Of a stretch of 64,000 bases of DNA, positions 45,432 through 56,077 are shown piece after piece (position 1 is the first letter of the stretch; each line of letters begins with the position of its first letter). The stretch is from NCBI RefSeq assembly GCF_937873615.1, contig NZ_CALMYP010000004.1:1-64000 (forward strand), given 5' to 3'. The position numbers were made by a program, and so were the translations under genes. The stretch is from an uncultured Paracoccus sp. GTDB taxonomy: Bacteria; Pseudomonadota; Alphaproteobacteria; Rhodobacterales; Rhodobacteraceae. A model generated the notes under the pieces. It ran no database searches and had not been told where the DNA came from. It worked only from the letters and a program-made list of their open reading frames with translations.

Positions 45432-46577
45432 CTACTCCTTGATCAGCGTGGCGGTGGCGATGGCGGCGATGCCCTCGCCCCGGCCGGTGAAGCCGAGCTT
45501 TTCCGAGGTGGTGGCCTTGACCGAGATGCGGTCCGCCGCGATCCCGATAATCGCGGCCAGCCGGTCCTGCATGGCCTCAGCATGGGGGCCGATCTTCGGC
45601 GCTTCGCAGATCAGCGTCACATCGGCATTGCCGATGGCAAAGCCGCGGGCGCGGGCCAGATCGGCGGCGTGGCGCAGGAAGATCTCGCTGGCCGCCCCTT
45701 TCCATTGCGGCTCCGAAGGCGGGAAATGCCGGCCGATATCGCCCTCTGCCAGCGCGCCATAGATGGCGTCGGTCAGGGCATGCATGCCGACATCGGCATC
45801 GGAATGGCCCTTCAAGGCCCGGTCATGCGCCACCTCCACGCCGCAAAGCGTGACGTGATCGCCGGGCTCGAAGGCGTGCACGTCGAAACCGTTGCCAAGG
45901 CGAATATCCATGCCTGTCCCCAGAATGCGGCGGGCGCGGTCGAAATCCGGCCCGTAGGTGAGTTTCAGATTGTCGTCCGAGCCGGGGGTGATGGCAACCT
46001 CATGCCCGGCGCGGCGGGCCAGTTCGACATCGTCGGCGGCACCTTCGGGATGGGCGCGATGGGCGGCGAGGATGGCGTCCAGACGGAAGCCCTGCGGGGT
46101 CTGGGCGCGGTAAAGCCCGTCGCGGGGCTGCAGTCCCGTCACCAGCCCGCCTTCGCCACGCCAGAGCGCGTCCGAGACCGGCACGCCGGGCGCGGCCGCC
46201 ACGGCACCGGCCTGCAGGGCCAGGATCACGCCCATGATGACCCCGGGCGACACCAGGGGCCGGGCGGCGTCATGGATCAGCACATGGGTAAAACCGCTGC
46301 CATCGAGCGTTTCCAGCGCGGCGCGCACGCTGTCCGAGCGGGTCTTTCCCCCGGCGACCAGCACGACGGGGCCGGCAAGTTCTTCGACCCCGCGATCCAT
46401 ATCCTCGGGGTTCAGCACCACGATCACGCGCGGGAAGGCGGCGAAGGCGGCGATGGAACGCGCCAGCACGCTTTGCCCGCCGAGATCGCGCCATTGCTTC
46501 GGTGCCCCGCCCATGCGGGTGCCGCGCCCGGCGGCGGTGACGATGACGGCGAATTGGGACAGATCCTTCATGGCCAT
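45432..46577 (-). CDS. ispDF: Bifunctional IspD/IspF of the MEP isoprenoid pathway
   Basis: 381 residues. The IspD half (1-224) has [23 protein letters not shown] and [11 protein letters not shown]. The IspF half (225-381) has [15 protein letters not shown] with the metal Asp and His, the [10 protein letters not shown] loop and the [15 protein letters not shown] end. It makes CDP-ME from MEP and cyclises CDP-MEP to MEcPP. The fused form is typical of alphaproteobacteria. An ATG two codons downstream (46571) is an alternative start. Confidence 0.96.
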   Translation of the reverse strand: MAMKDLSQFAVIVTAAGRGTRMGGAPKQWRDLGGQSVLARSIAAFAAFPRVIVVLNPEDMDRGVEELAGPVVLVAGGKTRSDSVRAALETLDGSGFTHVLIHDAARPLVSPGVIMGVILALQAGAVAAAPGVPVSDALWRGEGGLVTGLQPRDGLYRAQTPQGFRLDAILAAHRAHPEGAADDVELARRAGHEVAITPGSDDNLKLTYGPDFDRARRILGTGMDIRLGNGFDVHAFEPGDHVTLCGVEVAHDRALKGHSDADVGMHALTDAIYGALAEGDIGRHFPPSEPQWKGAASEIFLRHAADLARARGFAIGNADVTLICEAPKIGPHAEAMQDRLAAIIGIAADRISVKATTSEKLGFTGRGEGIAAIATATLIKE

Positions 46578-46714
46578 GGTCTATTGCAGCCGCGCGGGTC
46601 GCGCAATCGGGCGCGCATCTGTGACCGCCTCGGGCGAATTGGCGCTGTCTATTGGGGGCGGGGCAGGCTAGACAGGGCACGCTTCGGAATGGATGCGCAT
46701 GAAGGACCAATGCC

Positions 46715-47446
46715 ATGACTGAACTTTCGCCCGCAGATGCCGCCAAGGATGCCGCCGCCCGCGCCGCCGTGGCGCTTGTCGAGGACGGGATGCGCGTGGG
46801 CCTCGGCACCGGCTCGACCGCCGCTTTCATGGTGCGCCGGCTGGCCGAACGGGTGCAGGCCGAGGGGTTGCGGCTGCGCTGCGCCTCGACCAGCAAGGCG
46901 ACTGCCGATCTGGCCGAAAGCCTTGGGATCAAGATCGAGGCACTGGACGAGATCGGCTGGCTCGACCTGACCATTGACGGTGCCGACGAACTTGACCCCG
47001 ATCTGAACCTGATCAAGGGCGGCGGTGCGGCGCTGCTGCGCGAGAAGATCGTGGCCTGCGCCTCGGACCGGATGGTGGTCATGGCCGATGGCAGCAAGGT
47101 GGTAGAAGTGCTCGGCGCCTTTCATTTGCCGGTCGAGGTCATTCCCTTCGGCTGGCAGACGACGAAGGAGTTGATCTCGCGCCTGCTCGACCGGCTCGAC
47201 CTGTCGGGGCGACCGATCGTTTTGCGCAAGCGCGACGATTTGCCGCTGCGCACCGATGAGGGGAATTTCATCCTCGATCTGTCGCTGCAGGCGATCCCCG
47301 ATCCGGCGGCGCTCTCGGCGGGGCTGAACGCGCTGCCGGGCGTGGTCGAGAACGGGCTGTTTCTGGGCATCTGCGATCTGGCCATCATCGGCAAGCCCGA
47401 TGGTTCGGCGGTCGAATTGCGCCCCGAACAGGAGGCCGAGGAATGA
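46715..47446 (+). CDS. rpiA: Ribose-5-phosphate isomerase A
   Basis: 243 residues. Motifs are GMRVGLGTGSTAAFMV, LDLTIDGADELDPDLNLIKGGGAALLREKIVA, and VEVIPFGWQTT. It interconverts ribose-5-phosphate and ribulose-5-phosphate. It overlaps gor by 4 nt; both support NADPH- and pentose-related metabolism. Confidence 0.96.
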   Translation: MTELSPADAAKDAAARAAVALVEDGMRVGLGTGSTAAFMVRRLAERVQAEGLRLRCASTSKATADLAESLGIKIEALDEIGWLDLTIDGADELDPDLNLIKGGGAALLREKIVACASDRMVVMADGSKVVEVLGAFHLPVEVIPFGWQTTKELISRLLDRLDLSGRPIVLRKRDDLPLRTDEGNFILDLSLQAIPDPAALSAGLNALPGVVENGLFLGICDLAIIGKPDGSAVELRPEQEAEE

Positions 47447-48819
47447 GCTTCGATTACGATCTTTTCGTCATCGGCGGCGGCTCGGGCGGGGTCCGGGCCG
47501 GGCGCATCGCCGCGACCCATGGCGCCCGCGTGGCCCTGGCCGAGGAAAGCCGGATGGGCGGCACCTGCGTGATCCGGGGCTGCGTGCCGAAGAAGCTGAT
47601 GATCTTCGCCTCGACCGCGCCCGCCGCCGCCGCCGAGGCGCGCGGCTATGGCTGGCCCGAAGCAAGCGCCGGGGCGTTCAGCTGGGATGCGTTCAAGGGC
47701 AAGCTCGATACCGAACTGAACCGGCTGGAGCGCGCCTATACCAGCGGCATCGAGGCTGCGGGCGGGGTCGTCTTTCACCAGCGGGCGCAGCTTGTCGGCC
47801 CGCATGAGGTCGAACTGGCCGATGGCACCCGGATCAGCGCCAAGCATATCCTGATCGCCGTGGGCGGCCGCCCGCAGCGGCCCGGCATCCCCGGCGAGGA
47901 ACTGGGCATGATCTCGGACGACATGTTCCTGATGGAGCACCTGCCGGGCCGGGTGCTGGTCGTCGGCGGCGGATTCATCGCCTGCGAATTCGCCACCATC
48001 TTCCAGGGCCTCGGCGTCGAGACGGTGCTGTCCTATCGCGGTGACAAGGTGCTGCGCGGCTTCGACGACGACCTGCGCATCATGGCAAGCGAGCAACTGG
48101 CCGAGATCGGCATAGATGTCCGGCTGCAAACCACGCCGACCCGGCTGGAACAGGACGGCGAAGGCATCCGCGTCCATTTCGCCGATGGCAGCAATGATCG
48201 CTTCGACCAGGTCATGTTCGCCACTGGCCGGGCACCCTATACCAAGGGGCTGGGGCTGGAGGCCGCCGGGGTCAGGACCGGCGACAATGGCAGGATCCTT
48301 GTCGATCAGTGGTCGCAGACCAATGTGCCCTCGATCTTCGCGGTGGGCGATGTGACCGACCGCGTGAACCTGACGCCGGTCGCGATCCGCGAGGGGCACG
48401 ACTTTGCCGATACCGTCTTCGGCGGCAAGCCGCATTTCATGGATCACGGCCTTGTCGCCAGCGCCGTTTACCTGCGCCCGCACGAGATCGGCACCATCGG
48501 CATGACCGAGGACGAGGCCATCCGCCATGGCCGGATCGAGGTCTATGACGCCCGCTTCCGGCCCATGCGCTCGCTTTTCGCGGGGTCCGACGCGCGGGTG
48601 ATGATGAAGCTGATGGTGGACGAGGAAACCCGCAGGGTCGTGGGCTGCCAGATATTCGGACCGGAGGCGGGCGAGTTGATCCAGATGGCAGCGATTCCAA
48701 TCACCATGGGCGCGACCAAGGAACAGTTCGATCAGGCGGTGGCGGTCCATCCGACCCTGGCCGAGGAACTGGTGACCATGCGCATGCCGACACGTCGGCA
48801 CGAGCGGCCCGAGGGCTAG
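47443..48819 (+). CDS. gor: Glutathione-disulfide reductase
   Basis: 458 residues. The FAD motif is VIGGGSGGVRAGRIAA and the redox disulfide is in GGTCVIRGCVPKKL. The NADP-binding motif is LVVGGGFIACEFATIF. The C-terminal active-site His is in AVHPTLAEELV. It keeps glutathione reduced with NADPH. It is translationally coupled to rpiA. Confidence 0.95.
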   Translation: MSFDYDLFVIGGGSGGVRAGRIAATHGARVALAEESRMGGTCVIRGCVPKKLMIFASTAPAAAAEARGYGWPEASAGAFSWDAFKGKLDTELNRLERAYTSGIEAAGGVVFHQRAQLVGPHEVELADGTRISAKHILIAVGGRPQRPGIPGEELGMISDDMFLMEHLPGRVLVVGGGFIACEFATIFQGLGVETVLSYRGDKVLRGFDDDLRIMASEQLAEIGIDVRLQTTPTRLEQDGEGIRVHFADGSNDRFDQVMFATGRAPYTKGLGLEAAGVRTGDNGRILVDQWSQTNVPSIFAVGDVTDRVNLTPVAIREGHDFADTVFGGKPHFMDHGLVASAVYLRPHEIGTIGMTEDEAIRHGRIEVYDARFRPMRSLFAGSDARVMMKLMVDEETRRVVGCQIFGPEAGELIQMAAIPITMGATKEQFDQAVAVHPTLAEELVTMRMPTRRHERPEG

Positions 48820-48917
48820 GGGCAGGGGTCGGGAAGCGGCGGTAACGCTTGACATTCCCGGTCTGGCCCCCAGTTTCAGGCACAATGACGAAAGACGAAA
48901 CAGGAAGAGGCAATTCG

Positions 48918-50207
48918 ATGGCACAAGGCCCCTGGGGTGGCGGCAGCGGTGGAAACGGCGGCGATGACGGCGACAAGGGCGGCAACGAGCCGCCGCGCGG
49001 CGGTCAGCGCCCCTGGGGTCAGGGTGGCGATCAGGGCGGGCAACGCCCCGAACCGCCGCGCCGTCCCGGCCAGCGTCCGCAGGGCGAGATGCCCGAAATC
49101 GAGGATCTGATGCGCAAGGGCCAGGACCGGCTGCGCGTGCTCATGGGCGGGCGCGGCGGCTCTGGCGGGGGGCGTCCGCGCCGTCCGGGCGGCAGCGGCG
49201 GCGGTGGCTTCCGTCTTGACCGCCGGGCACTGGTCGTTGGCGGTCTGATCGCCATCGGCGCCTGGGCCCTGGCCAGTTTCTATACCGTCCGGCCCGAGGA
49301 ACGCTCGGTCGAGTTCCTGTTCGGCCGTGCCATCGGCACCGGCGAGCCGGGTCTGAACTTCGCCCCCTGGCCGGTGGTGACCAAGGAAATCGTGCAGGTC
49401 ACCGGCGAACGCGTCACCGATCTGGGCACCGATCAGGTCGATACCAGCCGCAAGGGGCCGGGCGATATCGTCGCCGCCGATACCGGGCTGATGCTGACCC
49501 GCGACCAGAATATCGTCGATATGGAATATCAGGTGGTCTGGAATATCTCGGACCCGGAACAGTTCCTGTTCAACCTCGCCGATCCGTCGGGGACGATGCG
49601 GGCGGTGGCCGAATCCTCGATGCGCGACATCGTGGCGCGTTCGGAAATGTCGCCGATCCTGAACCGCGATCTCGGCGCCATTGCCGAGGAACTGGGCCGG
49701 GCCGTGCAGCGGACCATGGACAGCTATCAGTCCGGGATCAATGTCGTGCGCGTCAACCTGCGCAATGTCGACGCCCCGACCGAGGTGCTGGACAGCGTCC
49801 GCGAAGTTCAGGCCGCCGAGCAGCGCCGCGATGCGCTGGAACTGGAAGCCGACGCCTATGCCAACCGCGTCCTTGCCGCCGCGCGCGGTGAAGCGGCGGC
49901 TCTGGTCGAGGAGGCCGAGGCCTATCGCGCCCAGTCGGTCAACGACGCCCAGGGTGAATCGGCGCGCTTCAAGTCGGTCTATGCCGAATATGCCCGCGCC
50001 CCGGAAGTGACCCGCAAGCGCATGTATCTGGAAACCATGGAGCGCGTGCTCGGCAGCGTCGACAAGGTCATCATCGACCCCTCGGCGGGCGAGGGCGTGG
50101 TGCCCTATCTGCCGCTCGATCAGCTGCGCCGGTCCGGCGCGGCCACGGCCCTGCCGGATGAAGGCATGGACGCATCCACCACCACGACGACGAACGGGGG
50201 CAACTGA
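48918..50207 (+). CDS. hflK: HflK, FtsH-modulating stomatin-like protein
   Basis: 429 residues from the ATG with an AGGAAGAGG site. The first 95 residues are Gly/Pro/Arg-rich and disordered. A membrane helix (about 105-122) is followed by a band-7 domain (YTVRPEERSVEFLFG, NIVDMEYQVVWNI) and a coiled coil (REVQAAEQRRDALELEADAY). With HflC it surrounds and tunes the FtsH protease. The stop shares one base with the hflC start. Confidence 0.94.
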   Translation: MAQGPWGGGSGGNGGDDGDKGGNEPPRGGQRPWGQGGDQGGQRPEPPRRPGQRPQGEMPEIEDLMRKGQDRLRVLMGGRGGSGGGRPRRPGGSGGGGFRLDRRALVVGGLIAIGAWALASFYTVRPEERSVEFLFGRAIGTGEPGLNFAPWPVVTKEIVQVTGERVTDLGTDQVDTSRKGPGDIVAADTGLMLTRDQNIVDMEYQVVWNISDPEQFLFNLADPSGTMRAVAESSMRDIVARSEMSPILNRDLGAIAEELGRAVQRTMDSYQSGINVVRVNLRNVDAPTEVLDSVREVQAAEQRRDALELEADAYANRVLAAARGEAAALVEEAEAYRAQSVNDAQGESARFKSVYAEYARAPEVTRKRMYLETMERVLGSVDKVIIDPSAGEGVVPYLPLDQLRRSGAATALPDEGMDASTTTTTNGGN

Positions 50208-51385
50208 TGGCTCGCAGAAACCTACTTGCCACGCTGGCCATTCCCGCCCTGGTCGTCGCCGGTGTCGTCGTCGCCATGTCGGTCTATATCGTCGATGAGC
50301 GCGAGAAGGCGCTTGTGCTGCGCCTTGGCCGCGTCGTGACGGTGAAGGAAACCCCCGGTCTGGGCCTCAAGATGCCGCTTCTTGACGATGTTGTGCGCTA
50401 TGACGACCGGATGCTGGGGCTGCAGACCTCGCCCTTGGAAATCAACCCGCTCGACCGGCGCCGGGTCATCGTCGATGCCTTCGCCCGCTGGCGGATCGTC
50501 GATGTGGTCCGCTTCCGTCAGGCTGTCGGCCCCGATGGCGAGGAGGCGGCGATGCGCCGGCTCGATCCGATCGTGCAGGACGCGATCCGGGTCGTGCTGG
50601 GTGGCGTGCCCTCGACGGCGATCCTGTCGGATGACCGGACCTCGCTGATGAACGCGATCCGCGACGAGGTGCGGGTCGAATCGGAAGGCCTTGGCGTCGA
50701 GATCATCGACGTGCGCCTGACCCGGACCGACCTGCCGGCGCAGAACCTGACCGAGACCTTCAACCGGATGCGCCGCGAGCGCGAGCGCGAGGCCGCCGAC
50801 CTGATCGCGCGCGGGAACGAGGCCGCCCGCCGGGTCCGCGCCGCCGCCGACCGGACCCAGGTCGAGCTGACCTCGGACGCGCGCCGCAGCGCCGAGATCA
50901 TCCGAGGCGAGGCCGATGCCGCGCGTAACGCCATCTATGCCGAAGCCTATCAGCTGGACCCGGAATTCTTCGCCTTCACCCGTTCGCTGGAAGCCTACGA
51001 GAAGTCGCTGAAAGCCGGCAATTCGCAACTGGTCGTGCCGCCGAACGGCGATTTCTTCAGCTATATGGGCCGCGATGGTGCCGCCGAGGCGCAGCCTTTG
51101 ACCCCGGTCGAGGATCTGCCGGAACCCGAGCTTGCTCAGGGTGCCGACCCGGCAGCGGCCCCGATCCAGCCGGAAAGCGCCGTCGTGCCGCGCCCCATCG
51201 AGATGCCCTGGGACAGCGAGCCGGGGGCAGGGATCGGTGAAACCGCCGATGAAAGCCCGATGCCCACCGCCAGCGAGGCCCTGTCGGGCGATGCCCCGGC
51301 AGCGGATGCGGCGGAACCCGCGCCTGCGGAGGAACCCGCAGCCGAGGAGGCCCAGCCGGAGCCGGCGGCACCGGCCACGAATTGA
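50207..51385 (+). CDS. hflC: HflC, FtsH-modulating stomatin-like protein
   Basis: 392 residues. An N-terminal membrane helix (8-28) leads into the band-7 domain (YIVDEREKALVLRLGRVV, VIVDAFARWRI) and a coiled coil with FNRMRREREREAADLIARG. Residues beyond about 290 are an extra Pro/Ala/Glu-rich tail of about 100 residues, absent from the E. coli protein and common in Rhodobacteraceae. It is the partner of HflK. Confidence 0.94.
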   Translation: MARRNLLATLAIPALVVAGVVVAMSVYIVDEREKALVLRLGRVVTVKETPGLGLKMPLLDDVVRYDDRMLGLQTSPLEINPLDRRRVIVDAFARWRIVDVVRFRQAVGPDGEEAAMRRLDPIVQDAIRVVLGGVPSTAILSDDRTSLMNAIRDEVRVESEGLGVEIIDVRLTRTDLPAQNLTETFNRMRREREREAADLIARGNEAARRVRAAADRTQVELTSDARRSAEIIRGEADAARNAIYAEAYQLDPEFFAFTRSLEAYEKSLKAGNSQLVVPPNGDFFSYMGRDGAAEAQPLTPVEDLPEPELAQGADPAAAPIQPESAVVPRPIEMPWDSEPGAGIGETADESPMPTASEALSGDAPAADAAEPAPAEEPAAEEAQPEPAAPATN

Positions 51386-51393
51386 GAACAAAG

Positions 51394-51416
51394 GGGCGGC
51401 TTCGGCCGCCCTTTTT
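51394..51416 (+). terminator. Terminator of hflKC
   Basis: GGGCGGC / GCCGCCC stem with a TTCG loop and TTTTT (51412-51416), 8 bp after the hflC stop. Confidence 0.88.
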
Positions 51417-51565
51417 CATGGCGCCATGGGCAAGTCACAATGAGTTCATCGAAGCTGAACGTGATTTAATTGCAACGAAGCCCTATCTGGCATTTGTTGC
51501 CTTGGGCAAGCCGGCTTTCCGGTCGGAGGATCAGCCCCCGCGCGAAAAATGGAAAGGATCATTGG

Positions 51566-53514
<1,949 letters not shown>

Positions 53515-53586
53515 CCCGCGCCGATCCATTTCTGCAATCGCACCCCGGGCAGCGGTGAACGCGGCCGCATAATCGTGGAGAGCCTC

Positions 53587-54471
53587 ATGTCCGATCTGGT
53601 CCTGACCGTCACCTGCCCGACCCGTCGCGGGATCGTCGCGGCGATTTCGGGCTTTCTGGCGGCAAACGGCTGCAACATCACCGACTCGGCCCAGTTCGAC
53701 GATCTCGAATCCGGGCGCTTCTTCATGCGGATCAGTTTTCGTGACACGGACGACCACGGGATCGAGGCCTTGCGCGCGGGCTTTGCCCCGGTGGCGGAAA
53801 GTTTCGAGATGGAGGCCGCCATTCACGACGCCACCCGGCCGATGCGGGTGCTGCTGATGGTGTCGAGCTTCGGGCATTGCCTGAACGACATCCTCTATCG
53901 CTGGCGCATCGGCGCGCTGCCGATCGAGATCGTCGGTGTGGTTTCGAACCATCTGACCTATCAGAAGCTGGTGGTGAACCACGACATCCCCTTCCACCAC
54001 ATCAAGGTGACGAAGGACACGAAGCCCGAGGCCGAGGCGCGGCTGATGGACGTCATCAAGGAGACCGGGGCGGAACTGGTGGTGCTGGCGCGCTATATGC
54101 AGATCCTCTCGGACCGGCTCTGCCGCGAAATGTCGGGGCGGATCATCAATATCCACCACAGCTTCCTGCCCAGCTTCAAGGGCGCGAACCCTTACAAGCA
54201 GGCCTATGAGCGCGGGGTGAAGCTGATCGGGGCGACGGCGCATTATGTGACCGCCGATCTGGACGAGGGCCCGATCATCGAGCAGGACACCGTGCGCGTC
54301 ACCCATGCGCAATCGCCGGCGGATTATGTCTCGCTTGGCCGAGATGTCGAGGCGCAGGTGCTGGCGCGCGCCATCCACGCCCATATCCATCACCGCGTGT
54401 TTCTGAACAGCAACCGGACGGTGGTGTTTCCGGCTTCGCCGGGAAGCTATGCGTCGGAACGGATGGGGTGA
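53587..54471 (+). CDS. purU: Formyltetrahydrofolate deformylase
   Basis: 294 residues. The N-terminal ACT domain (LVLTVTCPTRRGIVAAIS) is followed by a formyltransferase-like domain with SNHLTYQKLV, INIHHSFLPSFKGANPY containing the catalytic His, and ATAHYVTADLDEGPIIEQD. It hydrolyses 10-formyl-THF to formate and THF, balancing one-carbon pools. An in-frame ATG four codons upstream (53575) is an alternative start. Confidence 0.95.
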   Translation: MSDLVLTVTCPTRRGIVAAISGFLAANGCNITDSAQFDDLESGRFFMRISFRDTDDHGIEALRAGFAPVAESFEMEAAIHDATRPMRVLLMVSSFGHCLNDILYRWRIGALPIEIVGVVSNHLTYQKLVVNHDIPFHHIKVTKDTKPEAEARLMDVIKETGAELVVLARYMQILSDRLCREMSGRIINIHHSFLPSFKGANPYKQAYERGVKLIGATAHYVTADLDEGPIIEQDTVRVTHAQSPADYVSLGRDVEAQVLARAIHAHIHHRVFLNSNRTVVFPASPGSYASERMG

Positions 54472-54629
54472 GGGCGAAACTTCACGCCTCACTTTGGTGG
54501 TTCTGCCCTGCGTTCTGAGATATTCGGACAGCCAATCCGCCGGAAAGCCGGTGCCATACCGGATTTGGCAGGTCAGTCAGATGCTCTGCCGGGCAGCGGC
54601 TCAGGCTGGCCCGGCTTGGCGTGCTGTCG

Positions 54630-55964
54630 TCAGACCGGCATCCGGCTGCTGTTGATGACAGGCGCGTCGACATTGTTGTTGCTGGCCTTGGCACGGCGAC
54701 GATGGGGCCGGACCTCGCCGCCGGCATTGTCGTCGATGAAGTCGAGCACGATGGGGCGGATGTTCAGCCGCCAGCTCTTGCCGGCGAAGATGCCGTAATG
54801 GCCGGCGCCGGGTTCGAGATGCTGCTGCTTCTTGCTGGCATCAAGCCCGGTCAGCATGTCGAGCGCGGCGACGCATTGGCCGGGGGCAGAGATGTCGTCA
54901 TTCGCGCCCTCGACGGTGAAGACGGCAACATCCTTGATCTTGCCCAGATCGACCGGCTTGCCGTTCACGGTGAAGCGGTTCTGGGCGATTTCGAGGCCCT
55001 TGAAGATGCGCTCGACCGTCGAGAGGTAGAATTCGGCGGTCATGTCCATCACCGCCAGATATTCGTCGTAGAACTTGTTGTGCTTGTCGCCTTCCGAGCC
55101 GACATGGCGCGCCTCGGCGAAGATCTTGTCGATGAAGGCCTTGGCATGGGTGTCGGCATTCATGGCGATGAACGAGGACAGCTGCGCAAGGCCCGGATAG
55201 ACCATGCGACCGGCGCCCTTGTATTTGAAGCCGACCTGCTGGATCACGAGATATTCCAGCTCTCCCATGGTCATGCGGTTGCCGAAATCGGTGACCTCGG
55301 TCGCTGCCGCATCGGGGTCGATGGGGCCGCCGATCAGGGTCAGGGTGCGGGGCTGGGCCTTGGGGTCTTCCTCGGCCAGAAGCGCGGTCGCGGCAAGCGC
55401 CAGGGGTGCCGGCTGACAGACCGCGATCACGTTGATGTCCGGGCCGAGATGGCGCATGAAATCGACGAGATACTGGGTGTAATCCTCGATATCGAACTTG
55501 CCCTTGGAGACCGGGATGTCGCGGGCATTGTGCCAATCGGTGACATAAACCTCGGCATCGGGCAGAAGCGAGCTCACGGTCGAGCGCAGCAGCGTCGCGT
55601 AATGGCCCGACATCGGCGCGACCAGCAGGATCTTGCGCGCCAGGGGCTCGCGGCGGGCGACGCGGAAATGCACGAGATCGCCGAAATCGCGCTTAATCTC
55701 AGGCTCGATATAGACGATGTGGTCCTGACCGTCGGGTCCGGCGATGGGCGGAATATTCCAGTCGGGCTTGATGACCATGCGCGCGAAGCTGCGTTCGGTG
55801 ACCCGGCCCCAGGCGCTCATGACGCGGAACATCGGATGCGGGATCATGGCGAAGGCCGGGTAGGAGGCAATGGCGCGCGCCGAGGCACCCATCCATTCAC
55901 TGGTGTTGCGCATCGTCTCCATCATATCATAGGAGATCAGCCCCTTCAGCGGTTGCTTGCCCAT
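54630..55964 (-). CDS. phaZ: Intracellular polyhydroxybutyrate depolymerase
   Basis: 444 residues from ATG 55964, with GGGGTAAG upstream; a GTG at 55979 is possible. The alpha/beta-hydrolase core has ILLVAPMSGHYATLLR, the nucleophile Cys in NVIAVCQPAPLA, typical of intracellular i-PhaZ, and the His region LEPGAGHYGIF. It mobilises stored PHB. It is divergent from phaC, with 113 bp between. Confidence 0.93.
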   Translation of the reverse strand: MGKQPLKGLISYDMMETMRNTSEWMGASARAIASYPAFAMIPHPMFRVMSAWGRVTERSFARMVIKPDWNIPPIAGPDGQDHIVYIEPEIKRDFGDLVHFRVARREPLARKILLVAPMSGHYATLLRSTVSSLLPDAEVYVTDWHNARDIPVSKGKFDIEDYTQYLVDFMRHLGPDINVIAVCQPAPLALAATALLAEEDPKAQPRTLTLIGGPIDPDAAATEVTDFGNRMTMGELEYLVIQQVGFKYKGAGRMVYPGLAQLSSFIAMNADTHAKAFIDKIFAEARHVGSEGDKHNKFYDEYLAVMDMTAEFYLSTVERIFKGLEIAQNRFTVNGKPVDLGKIKDVAVFTVEGANDDISAPGQCVAALDMLTGLDASKKQQHLEPGAGHYGIFAGKSWRLNIRPIVLDFIDDNAGGEVRPHRRRAKASNNNVDAPVINSSRMPV

Positions 55965-56077
55965 TCTTACCCCGTTCACGTCTATAGATTTACACGTTTC
56001 CTGATGGAAACAGCCCCTTTTTCAAACCTGCCCGGAAGGCTAAGATCAGGTGGCAACAGTAGGGGGGATGAACGGTC